Origin: Puccinellia tenuiflora | Lineage: Eukaryota; Streptophyta; Magnoliopsida; Poales; Poaceae | Assembly: GCA_012064385.1 (NCBI GenBank) | Contig: QRDG01001992.1 | Location: 62,001-126,000 of the forward strand | Direction of reading: 5' to 3' | DNA length: 64,000 nucleotides | Shown: positions 34,601 through 46,230 of the stretch, in pieces | Numbering within the stretch: position 1 is the stretch's first letter | How the letters are laid out: every line of letters starts with the position of its first letter | Translations under genes and position numbers: made by a program | Notes under the pieces: model-generated | The model's input: the letters and a program-made list of their open reading frames with translations, nothing else | Databases searched by the model: none | Told to the model about the DNA's origin: nothing

Positions 34601-35021
34601 GCTTCATGTACACACATTTTTAGGTTTGTGAGGTGCACAAAGCACATCACTCCCCCAAAATGGGATAGTCCATTAATATCTCTAAGAGCCAATTGAAATC
34701 AACACAAGATCCAATAAAGCTCAACACACAAATTACACATACATGATACACAACTATCATACACAACCTTGAATAACAAGACAAGTAGGAAGGAGCATAT
34801 CATATACAAACACATGCTAGGAACAAAACTAACACATGCAAGGGAGCAAGCAACTTTCAATGTATATGAATTAAATACAAGTTACCGCAAGGAGGAAGCA
34901 TTGGATATGAGATACATATGTGATAATCCAATTGACTTGGCTTGAGAAATAAAACCATGAAGATCCCTCAATTCTTCAAATGAAAGCCAAGTCACCAATG
35001 TCCTCCTCAAACACCTATTGA
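31657..35021 (-). other. Non-coding 3' interior of copy B
   Basis: A-rich on the plus strand with recurring 'ataccaatt' and 'caattga' words and scattered purine tracts. No coding similarity on either strand. The same sequence is present in copy A, so the loss of pol predates both copies. Confidence 0.7.
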
Positions 35022-37317
35022 TCAAGTTTGAGCTTGTTGGTCCCCAACCAAGTTGGGTCCTAAGAGGTTAGTGACAATAGGTTTGGGAACCCAAATGGTG
35101 CGTTTCTTGACACCAATTTGAGCTCCCACATAGTTGGCAAACACATTGCCAACTCTATCCTTCCTAAGAGAATATACATCATCAACTATGATAGGAGAGG
35201 ATGAGGTACCGTTAGTGCAAGAAGAAGCAAAATGACCTTTGCCACGGCAAAGGTAGCAACACCGACTCTTCTTCTTCTTCTTAATAGGCTCCTCAACTTG
35301 AGGAGCAATAACTTGAGTCTTCTTGGGAGGTGGCCTTTGTTCAACTCGTGGTTGAGCACGAGATTGAACGAGAGGCCGCTTCCCTAGTTGCTTCTCACTA
35401 AGAGGCTTCTTCTTCTTCATTGGGCAATCACGAACATGGTGCCCTTCAACCTTGCACTTGAAGCAATTGATCTTGGCCGGATACTTGACTTGAACTTGGC
35501 CCTTCTTCTTGTTGTCAACCTTGGACTTGTTCTTGTTGTTGGAGTTGAATCCAAGTCCACTCTTGTCATTTGGGGATTGTTGCACACTCAACATGTTGTC
35601 AAGTGCACTCTTCTCCCCATGATGCTTTTCCAAGCCCTTCTTCAAAGAAGCGACTTGGGCCTTGAGGTCTTTTATTTCCTCTACATGGTTAGTGGCAACA
35701 AAAACACTAGAGGAAGTAGAAGCTTCATTGTTAGAACAACAAGGCAAAGCAAGTAATTCATCACATGATGTACCAATATTTTTAGTGGATGAACTACTAG
35801 GACTAGCACATGGCATTTTAGCATTTTTAGTTATGGTTGTGCTATTATCCACATGAGGCTCACAAGATGTTACCTTTGTAGCGACGGCCTCATGAGCCAA
35901 CTTGAGACAAGCATAGGATGCTAGAAGATTATCATTAGAGCTAGATAGCTTTTTATGATTTTTCCAACTCCCTATACTTGCTAGTTAGCAACTCAAGTTG
36001 GGTCCTTAGCTCCACATTCTCCTTCAAAGTGGATGCTTCACAAGAAGTGGAGTTAGTAGCACAAGCATCATTAACTTTAGGAATAGAAGAAGATAACTTG
36101 GCAAGCTCATCATTTAATCTAGCATTTTCATTTTTCGTGACTTTATATTTAGCATGAGCATGGTCACGTTCTTTAATGATTTTAGCAATTATATCATTAT
36201 GAGACTCCTCGATAGATTCTAGTTTCTCCTCTAGAGAAGCACGAGTCTCTTGCTCTTCCACAAGAGCATCTTCTAACGATGCTTTCTCCATAGCATCATC
36301 TCTTTCAATCTTACTTTTTTCTTCAAGGCTTGCTTCCAAAGCCTCAATGGTTTCCCCACGCTTAATTAGGGTGCTCATGATTTCAAAGAGGTTAGCTTGG
36401 GCACTTTTATTGCTAGGAAGGGCTTTAAGAATCATTAGACCTTTATTTTGAAGCATAGCATTAATCTTTTCCATATCATCTTCTTCATCATTATTATCAT
36501 CATCATTATTATCATCATCATTATCATCATTATTATTATCATTGCTAGAAGAAGATTTAGCCATAAGACAATGAGTGATGGATGAAGAAGAATAATTAAT
36601 TTTTAAACTACTCAAGTTCACATCTTGTTGCATAGCAAATTGGTTTTCCTCTACATTATTATTCATGCAAGAGTTAGAGGGAACACAATCATTTTTATCA
36701 TGGCAACAAGATAAGGCAAGCATATCATAAAGATATTTATCCAAGCAAATTTTTGATGATATGCAAGGACTATCAACACTAGCATGTAAATCATTTATAG
36801 TGCTATGTGTGTTTAGGTCTAAAGATGAATCATTGCAACAAGATAGAGATAAATGATCATCAATAATGAGCTCACTATCAAGGTTGCAAAACCTATCATT
36901 ACTCACCATCACATTGGTTTGTGGCTTACCACATTTTGGTGAAGTAGACGAAGACGATAACTCGTCACGGCCGGTGGAGGGAGAGCAATCATGCTCAATA
37001 GAGTTGGACTTGCCGTATTTGTCTTGAAGCTTAGTCCATAATTCATGAGTGTCCCGGAGAGGCATGATTGACTCAAAAAATACAACACTCACAAATTTGC
37101 AAAACTCATTACATGCTAGAGCATCTAGATATAAGTTTTTCTCATCCTCTAAAGTCGTACTTTCGTAATCCTTTGGAGGAGAAAAACCTATATCTAAGAT
37201 ACGCTCTATATTGGGGTCCAAGATCCGTAAGTGATTAAGCATATGAGTTTTCCAAACATTAAAATTTGTGCCATTAAATCTAAACAAGGAATTGTGCACT
37301 AAATCCCTAGACGACAT
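35022..37317 (-). CDS. Gag of Sirevirus-like copy B, split by one frameshift
   Basis: Two ORFs (37317-35953, 454 codons; 35900-35022, 292 codons) make one gag of about 765 codons, joined by a one-base frame change near 35945-35950. The start MSSRDLVHNSLFRFNG lies just after the primer site. Order: UBN2-like gag domain (about 1-120), Ser/Asn-rich region, an acidic Asn/Asp tract (about 260-290), a long coiled coil (about 330-450), a second coiled stretch (EEIKDLKAQVASLKKGLEKH), zinc knuckle CFKCKVEGHHVRDCP, and a second knuckle CYLCRGKGHFASSC. The tail WVPKPIVTNLLGPN resembles Sirevirus gag ends. It packages element RNA; it lacks pol downstream. Confidence 0.8.
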
Positions 37318-37357
37318 CTTTACTCTCTAGCCGGTAAAGCCAAACAAGAGAGACGAG

Positions 37358-37369
37358 GCTCTGATACCA
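37358..37369 (-). promoter_or_regulatory. Primer-binding site of copy B
   Basis: TGGTATCAGAGC on the minus strand, complementary to the 3' end of plant initiator tRNA-Met, two bases past the LTR end. Confidence 0.88.
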
Positions 37370-37697
37370 ATTGAAAGATCAAACGATGTCCCGGATGTCA
37401 CCTAGAGGGGTGGGGGGGTGAATAGGCGATTAACACTTTTTCTATTTAAGGGCTTGATAATTGCGGAATAAAACTATGTGTTTAAATTAACAAGCCAACA
37501 ACCTAAATTACTAGGTTTACCTATGTGCACCAACAACTTATGCTAAGCAAGGCAAGCAACAAGGTGATAGCAAGATAAATAACTTTAAGCACGAAGTCTA
37601 TCACAATGTAAATTGCATCAGTAAAAGCTCGGGTATAGAAATAACCGAGGCACGCGGAGACGAGGATGTATTCCCGAGTTCCTCCTTGTTAAGGGAG

Positions 37698-40600
37698 TGT
37701 AACGCCCCGACCCCGGAATTATACAGAGAGGCTATGAAACCGACACAACCATCAATGTATAAAACAAAGATCGAGACTTGTGGAACAAACTGGCACATTG
37801 CATGACTCTACGACACCAAAACATATAGCAACTCATATAATGAGAAGAATACAAATATTACAAGCAAAAGGATCACAGATCCAACAATTCAACAAGCGGA
37901 AGCGGGTAGTGTTGTCTAACAACAAGAAGCAAAATATGGCCTAAGAGGCCTACAATAAAATCATCCCAGCCAGCTTGTTCCACGGTCCCAAGCTGCCACC
38001 TGGGAACCCCAGACTAGTAGTCGACGTCAACGAAGAACCCACCTAGTTGCTCGGTGTCGTCCTCCTCTGAAATACAAAATCATTTAGGCAGCAAAGAGAG
38101 ACTGAGTACGACGTACTCGCAAGTTTAGTAGGGCGATATAGGCCCAATGACTGACGGAGGCTCTAAAGCTTTATATGTATTTCTTTTGCATAAAGCTAAG
38201 TTTCATAAACAGAAATATAATTGACACATGGCATTCGTCTACTCAGAGTATTTTTATAAAGGGGTAAGAGAGTATCGTTATCACCTTTCGGGTCTCGACG
38301 AACCTACTTGCAACCATCACCACTCATCTCACACAAGGCACTCCCTCGACTCCCCCTCGAGGAAATGAACCTTTATCTCAGTTGATTATGCAACCTCTAG
38401 CTGCCATATCAATTAGGTTAACGTTGTCTATGATCTTATATCCGATCCCAAGTCGTCCATAACCGCGGACACGGCTTTTCGAAAAGATTAAACCCTGCAG
38501 GGGTGTACTATTTGAAGTCGCCAGGTTCCGAGGGAATCCCAGCTCCTTATCCATTGGTACCGTCCGGCTCACCTAGTTGGCCCTCTTCCGGGGAAGGCCG
38601 GCAAGCGGGCGCGGTTAGACCTTTACATTGCATGAGGCTTACTCAAGGACCATCCGTGTGCGGAAGGACAGGTTAAGCGCTCCCAGCGCCCTGCCCCGCG
38701 GCCACATCCTAAACACCACCATCCTCGTTCCTTTTTTCCACCCACACAACTCACGCGCAAATGGAAAGCTCGAACTAGAGGACCCTTGACAAGCCCCTCA
38801 CAAATTATTCGGTCAGTAAGGCGCCCATACACCCACCAATGGCAGCACGCTAGTCTTGGTTCAAGAGGTAAAGAACTCACACCTAGGGGCAAGAGTGAGG
38901 CAAAACACCATCCCCAATGGCAACTCACCCAAGCCTACTTAGCATTTTAATTAAGCACCACACATATCCACCATGCCCGAATCGTTCCATTAACATCAAC
39001 AATTATGGAATTCAACAACGGACATAACTAGTATTGCAACTAAGCATGTCTAAGCATGGCTAAGCATATAACCAACAATTATAATTCGTATCCGGCCAAC
39101 ACATCAACACTAGGGTTCATAGGTAGGGATACATGTGAATGGCTCGGGGAAGAGACATGCATTCATAGGATTCTATATATTTACCAAAAGACATTTGAAC
39201 CGCATGCAATATTATGGTGGATAAAATAATTTGATAAAATCATAGGATGCTAGATGCCAAGAAGGTTAGGTTATCTCTTGCCTTGCTGCCCGGTCGTGAA
39301 GTACTGCTCGTCGGGGTAGTTAGAGAGACCCTCGACTCCGGAATCTATCGATACCCAAAGAAATACAAAGCACACATAAATCACACGATCACAAGGTGCA
39401 ATGCGCAAACACATGATGACATGTCCAATTGATGCAAAGATATCATTATCTAAATTAGATAGCAACATTAAATGGGGAGCCAAATAGTTAGTGCAATTAT
39501 TTGGAACCAACCCCATATTTATCTTAGTGATCACAATTCCTTATAAATTAGCAAATTATTAGAGAAGTGGCTCAAATATGCATGAACATGACAAGAATGG
39601 ATGGGTTTTGTCATCCCGATCATTTCGGTACTTTATTTGTAAAATTTTGGAGCACCGATGAATAAATAGCAAATTAATTAAATAATTGAATTTAATTCAT
39701 TTAATCAAATTATGAATAACATCAAATAAAATTTTGTGATCATGATGTGATAAGTGCATGGTTTGATAGCATTTGACATGTTGATCACAATGATATTTAA
39801 CTCATAATTTTTGAACAAATATTTAATAAGTTATGATTTTTCCTAATTTGGGATTATTTAACCCATTTTAGGAATTTTTAAATAACAGCAAATCTATTTA
39901 ACCAGAAGGGCAAAACAATGTTTCCAAAAGATGGCAAATGTTTTTCTACACACTTTGGTATTTGATTTGCCAAAATTGGAGCAGTTTTCCAATAGATATG
40001 AATTATTTAACATTTTTATTTCATTTTCCAATTTTGCAGGAATTACTGTGCAGGCCGGCCCACTGGTCGGCCCAGGCCGGTCTACAGGCCGGGGGGTGGC
40101 CCGAGGGGTCCGGCCTCGGTGCCGGCCCAGGCTGGGCGCCAGGCCGGGGCATTGCCAGAGGCCTCCGGCCTTTTGGCCGGCCCAGTCTGGTTGTTAGGCC
40201 GGGCTGGGGCCCGAGGGCGCCGGCCTCACGGCCGGTTCAGGCCGGTCCACGGCGACGACGTGCGGCTCGCGGTGGCCGACGGTGACAAGGAAACGGCGGC
40301 GGGAGAGAAGAATAGGGGGCGGGGAAGAAGGCAAAAGTGAGCTAGCTCACCCGTGAGCTCGGTTGCGTGGTCGGCGACGGCGAGGAAGAACCGAGGTCGC
40401 CGGAATCGGAGCCGGCGGAGCACGGCCGGGTGCGGACGATGTCGAGGACGCCGGCGTCGAACCGGCCGACCCCGGGTCGATTCCTCGCACCGGAAGGAAG
40501 AGGAGTGAGCGGGGGACCTCGCTGCAGTCTTCAATTTGTGCGGGGAGGCTCGGGTCGACGGCGTCGAGCTCGACAACGGCGGCGGTGACAGAGGAGCTCG

Positions 40601-41446
40601 GGTGGGGGAGAGAGAGCGAGACGAGGGGGGGCAGAGGGGGAAAAAGGACAGGGGGCAGGTGGGGGTCCTCGTCCACCATCACGCACGGCCAGGAGAGGGT
40701 GGGCGGCGGCATGGGCGCGGCCAGCTCGGAGGCATGGCGCCAGGACGCCATCGTCCACGGTGGAGGGGAAAAGAAATCGCGAAAAGGTCCCTGGAAAGTT
40801 TGAAACCAAAACAAACAGGTCCCCAGAGCAACTTTGACAATTTATTTGGGGCACAAGGACACTTTCTAAAATCCCAGAAAAATTCATATAAGCTTGAATT
40901 AACATCTAGAACCATCACAAAAATTGGTGAGGTCAAATAAATTAGTTTGCTCAACATTTGTTCATAACTTTTAGTTAGGGTAATTTGGAGCAATTTCCAA
41001 AATGCATTTAATTGGGGCATTTATACAATTCCAAAAATATTGAAATTATTCATGGAGACCCTAGCAATAATACTGGAGCTTCCCATGGTTTTAGTTTGAA
41101 TTTTTGGAAAGCCTAACTTGGTTCCAAAAGTGTAGTTTGAAATAAGCCAAATTGAATTCTCATATTTAGTTCCCAATTGACAAAACTTGGAATTTGAGAA
41201 TTGAGGATAAGAGGCAAATATGGAACTTCCAAAACAAGTTGAGAGTCCAAGGATGGTTGGTTGACAAGTTGAGTAAACATTTGGTTGGAGGTTTTGGGAA
41301 GGTTGGCTTCCCAATACAATTGCTTTCCAAAACAAGGGGCATTTGTTAGCAATGACAAGTTTCACATGCATGCCATGATGCAAAGGATGCAAAGAAAAAG
41401 TGGAAAAATTCTTTGTATTTTTCGTTACCAAGTTAGGGCTGTTACA
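37698..41446 (-). repeat. 3' LTR of gypsy chromovirus
   Basis: TG...CA ends, next to the purine tract 41447-41460. It contains a GC-rich block with repeated GCCGGCC words (about 40050-40255). ORFs here are duplicated in the other LTR and are not genes. Confidence 0.95.
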
Positions 41447-41460
41447 ATTCTACCCCCCTT
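41447..41460 (-). promoter_or_regulatory. Polypurine tract of gypsy chromovirus
   Basis: AAGGGGGGTAGAAT on the minus strand directly before the 3' LTR, the plus-strand DNA primer site. Confidence 0.88.
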
Positions 41461-41482
41461 ACAGGAATCTCGTCCCGAGATT

Positions 41483-42908
41483 CTAGGCTTGAGTGAAGAA
41501 GGTGGGGTATTCCTGACGAAGACTAGTTTCTCGCTCCCATGTAGCTTCTTCCTCGGAATGGTTGGACCATTGGACTTTGAGGAACTTGATGGACTTGTTG
41601 CGGGTTTTCCTCTCCGCTTCATCCAAGATACGGATAGGATGCTCGCGATAGGTCAAATCCTCCTGAATGTCCAATGCCTCATGATCAACCCCACGGATTG
41701 GGTCCTTGAAGCACCGGCGGAGTTGGGAAACATGGAACACATCATGGACCTCCGGGAAATTTGAGGGCAACCCAAGTTGATAGGAGAGATCTCCTCGCTT
41801 GGCTAGGACGGTGAAAGGGCCAACAAAGCGAGGTGCCAGTTTACCCTTGATTCCAAAGCGACGAACACCTCGAAGAGGAGAGACTCGAAGATAGGCCTTA
41901 TCACCAATTTCATAATGGACCTCTTGATGGTGCTTGTCATAATAGCTTTTCTGACGGTATTGAGCGGCTTTGAGATTTTCCCGAATGACACGGACTTTCT
42001 CTTCGGCTTCATTTATCACATCTGGACCGAAGAGGGACCTCTCCCCGGTTTCAGACCAATTGAGAGGAGTCCGGCATTTTCTCCCATATAGGACCTCGAA
42101 GGGAGCCATTTGCAAGCTGGCTTGATAGCTATTGTTGTAGGAGAACTCGGCGAGAGGGAGGTATTTTTCCCAACTCTTGCCGAAAGAGATGACACAAGCC
42201 CGAAGCATGTCCTCAAGAACCTGATTTACTCTTTCTGTTTGACCGTCGGTTTGAGGGTGGTAGGCGGTGCTGAAGTTGAGACGGGTTCCAAGAGCCTCTT
42301 GGAAACTTTGCCAAAACTTGGACGTAAATAAGCTTCCACGGTCGGAGATGATCCTCAAAGGAACCCCATGCAAAGGAACAATCCGGGCCATATACAGCTC
42401 CGCCAATTTAGCAGCGTTGATATCCTCCCGAACCGGGAGGAAATGGGCAACCTTTGACAATCGGTCGATGATGACCCAGATAGCATTGTTGCCCTTTTGT
42501 GACTTGGGAAAGCCGGTGATGAAGTCCATACCAACTTCATCCCATTTCCACTCGGGAATGGCTATGGGGCGAAGGGTACCAGCTGGCCTTTGATGTTCAG
42601 CCTTCACCCGGCGACAGACGTCGCATTCAGCAACATACTCGGCGATCTCTCGCTTCATGCAAGACCACCAGAATTGAGGGCGAAGATCTTGGTACATTTT
42701 TGTGCTACCGGGGTGGATAGAGATGGGTGACTCATGAGCTTCAGAGAGTATCAACTCCCTCGTATTTCCACTCTTGGGCACCACTAGACGGTCACCGAAA
42801 TAGACAACACCGTTGTCATCAACCGAGAAACAATTTGCCTTTCCAATAGCGATCTTCTCTTTGATCTCGAGGATTTCAGGATCATTTTGCTGGGCGGCCT
42901 TGATATCA
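41483..42908 (-). CDS. Gypsy integrase with chromodomain-like C-terminus
   Basis: Open from 41483 back to a frameshift near 42905-42910, past the first start-like codon at 42784. The HHCC zinc finger (HPGSTKMYQDL...CDVCRRVK) is followed by the DDE core (MDFITGFP, IISDRGSLFTSKFW, YHPQTDGQTERVNQVLED), the GPY/F-type module (RFVGPFTVLAKRG), and a C-terminal segment (FLKVQWSNHSEEEATWE) typical of Tekay-type chromodomains, which are thought to steer insertion to heterochromatin. The core residues are intact, but the polyprotein frame is broken upstream. Confidence 0.92.
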
Positions 42909-44433
42909 ATTTAGCAAATTCCTCGTGGAGAGCCGGTTGCGCCTTTTCAACCATCACGGTATTGCAATAGGCCTTGCGGCTCAGAGCATCCGCCACGACA
43001 TTTGCCTTGCCGGGCTGATAATTGAGAGTCACATCATAGTCCTTTATCAATTCCAGCCATCTCCTCTGCCTCAAGTTCAGATCCGGCTGGGTGAATAGAT
43101 ATTTCAGACTTTGGTGGTCGGAGTAGATCTCGCAACGGTTGCCCAAGAGGTAGGGCCTCCATTGCTTCAGAGCATGTACCACGGCGGCCAGCTCCAAATC
43201 GTGAGTTGGATAATTTTGCTCGTGTGGCTTGAGTTGACGGGAAGCATAAGCGACCACATGGCCCTCTTGCATCAAGACACATCCCAAGCCTTGGAGAGAT
43301 GCATCGCAATAGACGACAAAGTCCTTGGCGGTATCGGGAAGGACAAGTACCGGTGTGGTGGTGAGCTTGACCTTGAGGGTTTGGAAACTCTCTTCAGCCT
43401 TGTCTGACCACACAAATGGCTTGCCTTTCTTGAGGAGTTCAGTCAATGCCTTTGCTATTTTGGAGAAGCCCTCAATAAATCGACGGTAATAACCCGCCAA
43501 TCCAAGGAAGCTTCGGATATCTTTGACGGATTTGGGAGTTGGCCAATCCAGGATTGCCTGAATCTTGTCGGGTATCACCGCTACTCCGGCAGCTGACACC
43601 ACATGACCGAGAAAGATGAGCTCCTTCAGCCAAAACTCACATTTAGAGAACTTGGCATATAGACGGTGGTCTCGAAGCTTGGTCAGGACAAGTCGAAGAT
43701 GTTCAGCATGTTCGTCTTCGGTCTTGGAGTACACAAGGATGTCATCGATGTAGATGATGACGAACTTGTCGAGGTACTCGTGGAAGATGGAGTTCATTAG
43801 CCTCATGAATGTAGCCGGAGCATTAGTGAGGCCGAAAGACATGACGGTATACTCATATAACCCATAGCGGGTAGTGAAGGCCGTCTTAGGAATATCCTCC
43901 TTCCGGATCTTTATCTGATGGTAACCTGACCTCAGATCCATCTTGGAGAACACAGTGGCTCCAGCTAATTGATCGAACAAGTCGGTTATTCGAGGAATTG
44001 GGTACTTGTTCTTGATGGTCACCGCATTAAGAGGGCGGTAGTCAACGACCAGACGAGGAACATTTGTATCCCTCTTCTTGACAAAGATAACCGGGCAGCC
44101 CCAAGGTGAGCTACTCGGTCGGATGAATTCTTTTTCCAGCAGCTCATCAAGTTGCTTCTTCAACTCAGCTAGCTCTTCCGTTGGCATACGGTAGGGCGTC
44201 TTGGAAACTGGGGCGGTTCCCGGAACCAACTCGATCACAAACTCCACGCTGCGATCAGGTGGCATGCCGGGCAATTCCTCCGGAAAAACATCGGGGAAGT
44301 CACATACCACCTCCACTTCATGCATTTCAGGCGGGGCTGACACCTTCCATGAAATACAGACTGATCTCTGGAGAAAAAGGAGTGGCAGCAGATGGAGCTG
44401 CGGACGAAGGGGACCAATAGCGAACTTCCCCAT
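42784..44433 (-). CDS. Gypsy reverse transcriptase-RNase H
   Basis: Genuine coding runs from about 44337 to 42910. RT has the YRMPTEELAELKKQLDELL entry, RLVVDYRPLNAVT, KMDLRSGYHQI and the catalytic YIDD (FVIIYIDDILVYS). RNase H has CDASLQGLGCVL and HDLELAAVVHALKQWRPYL, followed by SDHQSLKYLFTQ. The first ~30 codons before 44337 and the last ~40 codons after 42910 are out of frame with their homologues, marking indels to protease on one side and integrase on the other. Confidence 0.93.
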   Translation of the reverse strand: MGKFAIGPLRPQLHLLPLLFLQRSVCISWKVSAPPEMHEVEVVCDFPDVFPEELPGMPPDRSVEFVIELVPGTAPVSKTPYRMPTEELAELKKQLDELLEKEFIRPSSSPWGCPVIFVKKRDTNVPRLVVDYRPLNAVTIKNKYPIPRITDLFDQLAGATVFSKMDLRSGYHQIKIRKEDIPKTAFTTRYGLYEYTVMSFGLTNAPATFMRLMNSIFHEYLDKFVIIYIDDILVYSKTEDEHAEHLRLVLTKLRDHRLYAKFSKCEFWLKELIFLGHVVSAAGVAVIPDKIQAILDWPTPKSVKDIRSFLGLAGYYRRFIEGFSKIAKALTELLKKGKPFVWSDKAEESFQTLKVKLTTTPVLVLPDTAKDFVVYCDASLQGLGCVLMQEGHVVAYASRQLKPHEQNYPTHDLELAAVVHALKQWRPYLLGNRCEIYSDHQSLKYLFTQPDLNLRQRRWLELIKDYDVTLNYQPGKANVVADALSRKAYCNTVMVEKAQPALHEEFAKLISRPPSKMILKSSRSKRRSLLERQIVSRLMTTVLSISVTV

Positions 44434-44965
44434 ACTGCGGATGGGTCACTAAGACAGTTTTGGCAGCACAGTCCAGGTTGGCCTGATACTTGACTAGCCA
44501 GTCCATGCCCAGAATAACTTCCAGACCCTCTGACTTCAGGGCTATCAACTGAAATGGAAAAGGGGTGGAGCCTATGGAAACCTGCACTTCAGGAGTGATC
44601 CATTTGGTTTGCCATCGAGAACCAGGTGTTTTAACCACTAGCGGGGGATCCATCATTACAAACGGTATTTGATGGTTGTGTGCATATGATATGGATATGA
44701 ACGAATGCGAAGCTCCAGAGTCAAATAACACTGAAGCTGGATAGGTATTGATTCGAAGCGTACCCATGAGAACTCCGGAGTCCTCCTCAACGCCTTCAGC
44801 TGAGACGTGGTTCAGGCGACCACGGCTGACGGTGGTAGCCTTGGCGGCTGGGGTAGAGGGTGCTGGTGCAGGTGCCGAGGTAGCCGGTGCCTTCTGGGGA
44901 CACTCCCTGGAGTAGTGCCCCGGCTGGCCACAAGCGAAGCACGTGACCCCCGGTGGGGCAGGCAG
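44327..44965 (-). CDS. Gypsy gag zinc knuckle and protease
   Basis: Same frame as gag, just after a TGA at 44966-44968. It begins with the zinc knuckle CFACGQPGHYSRECP (about 44910-44950) and an Ala/Pro-rich linker, then a pepsin-like protease with LFDSGASHSFIS (active-site DSGA) and ILGMDWL. It ends at a stop at 44327, while homology moves to the RT frame around 44335, so one indel separates protease from RT. Confidence 0.88.
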   Translation of the reverse strand: MPAPPGVTCFACGQPGHYSRECPQKAPATSAPAPAPSTPAAKATTVSRGRLNHVSAEGVEEDSGVLMGTLRINTYPASVLFDSGASHSFISISYAHNHQIPFVMMDPPLVVKTPGSRWQTKWITPEVQVSIGSTPFPFQLIALKSEGLEVILGMDWLVKYQANLDCAAKTVLVTHPQYGEVRYWSPSSAAPSAATPFSPEISLYFMEGVSPA

Positions 44966-45835
44966 TCAAGGGCGAGAACCGCCTCCAGCCGCACCCAAGG
45001 TCGAAGTAGCTGGGCGAGGCGGAGGTGGCAGGTACCCGGTGGGCTTCGGCGCGAAGGGCGCCTTTGGCACGGCGCTGAAAGGCACGAAGACCTTGCGCTT
45101 CTTGCCCTCCGAGGAGGAGCTCTGGTGGTCGGTGGAAACTGGCCTCTTAGAAGCCTCTAGCTCCTTCCTACCTTGCTCCATGGTGAGAGCCTGGTTGTAG
45201 AGCTCTTGGTAGGAGGTGAACTTGAAGGGTAGGAGCTCGTATCGAAGGCGAGGTGCGAGCCCCTTGCGGAAGAGATATTGCTTGTCCTCATCATTCGTCA
45301 CGTCCCGAGGGGCGTAACGGGAGAGGTGGTTGAACTCCCGTCCATAAGACTGGACGTCCATGCGTCCCTGGGTTAGGTCCAGGAACTCCCGCCTCTTGAG
45401 CTCGAGGATGGGCTTGGGGATGTACGCCGCACGGAAGGCGGTGCGGAACTCCTCCCAAGTGACAACATGGCCCGCGGCAACCATGGCCACGTGGCTCTCC
45501 CACCAGGAGCCGGCGGCTCCTTCCAGTAGGTAGGTGGCGAAGTTGACATGCTCCGCCGCCGGAACGTGAAGAGCGGCAAACTTGCGCTCGATCGCCCGAA
45601 GCCAATCATCCGCATCAAGCGGCTCCTTAGCTTCAGAAAAGGTGGGAGGTTGTGACCGCAGGAACTGATTGAGAGTGGTGCAGTCCGTGTTCCTCCTGGC
45701 CCCTTGCTGGACCAGCTGCTCGAGCAACCGCTCATTGCGCAGACGGTTTTGTTCGATAGCCATCATAACCTCCGCCATTGAGGGTGGCGGCGGTGGGTCA
45801 GGGCTGCTATGTTCCCCACGGCGGGTAGGAGCCAT
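44966..45835 (-). CDS. Gypsy gag (capsid part), ended by a nonsense codon
   Basis: Starts MAPTRRGEHSSPDPPPPP at 45835. The retrotransposon gag domain spans about residues 60-200 (DDWLRAIERKFAALHVP, GAAGSWWESH, FLDLTQGRMDVQSYGREF). The ORF is open further upstream to 46072, but the ATG at 45835 is the family-like start. A TGA at 44966-44968 stops it just before the zinc knuckle, and the frame continues afterwards, so this is a single point mutation. Confidence 0.9.
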   Translation of the reverse strand: MAPTRRGEHSSPDPPPPPSMAEVMMAIEQNRLRNERLLEQLVQQGARRNTDCTTLNQFLRSQPPTFSEAKEPLDADDWLRAIERKFAALHVPAAEHVNFATYLLEGAAGSWWESHVAMVAAGHVVTWEEFRTAFRAAYIPKPILELKRREFLDLTQGRMDVQSYGREFNHLSRYAPRDVTNDEDKQYLFRKGLAPRLRYELLPFKFTSYQELYNQALTMEQGRKELEASKRPVSTDHQSSSSEGKKRKVFVPFSAVPKAPFAPKPTGYLPPPPRPATSTLGAAGGGSRP

Positions 45836-46215
45836 TCTGAAGAATTGGAACAACGGCAAGTTAGTAACCAATTCTGACAGATAGGATAGATCAATGGTTG
45901 CTCCTAGATATAGATATTTAAGAAGCAATAAACACCAAAGATAGATTTCGGCAACCACGGTGACATCACGTCCTCGTGGCGATATCAAACGGATATAACG
46001 GACTCGAGGTACAACTGGACGGTAAGAACCCAAACCCCGAGAACCTAAACATCGACACCAAGCACAAAACAAATAGAGGTAAGAATCAGAGTAGAGCGAG
46101 TTGGATGAGAAGCAAAAAGAATCCTAAGAAGGTTTTCACAACTCATTTTTAGGTTAAAATAATTTTCACTAGACTCGACATCGACCAAGAGAACGGGTTT
46201 CCTACAGGCAGTCCT

Positions 46216-46227
46216 GCTCTGATACCA
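46216..46227 (-). promoter_or_regulatory. Primer-binding site of gypsy chromovirus
   Basis: TGGTATCAGAGC on the minus strand (initiator tRNA-Met), three bases inside the 5' LTR edge at 46231. Confidence 0.9.
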
Positions 46228-46230
46228 ACT

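Larger units (their letters stand above)
31657..37371 (-). mobile_element. Gag-only Sirevirus-like Copia copy B, internal region
   Basis: On the minus strand: primer site (37358-37369), gag (37317-35022), then 3.4 kb without coding sequence, then a polypurine tract and LTR. The LTR start TGAAAGTGCATGG, the long coiled-coil gag and several ATGGGGGAG-type purine tracts (minus strand; plus-strand CTCCCCCA at 31659, 31815, 32095, 34446, 34650) resemble Sireviruses of the Maximus type. No protease, integrase or RT is found, so mobility would need proteins supplied by a relative. Confidence 0.75.

Noticed and set aside
40347..40940. Several 100-155 codon ORFs on both strands of a GC-rich stretch
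   Set aside because: They lie in the gypsy LTR and are duplicated, with frame changes, in the other LTR at 48759-49484. No domain; chance ORFs in GC-rich DNA.
41285..41764. 159-codon plus-strand ORF
   Set aside because: Antisense to the gypsy integrase end and crosses the LTR border.
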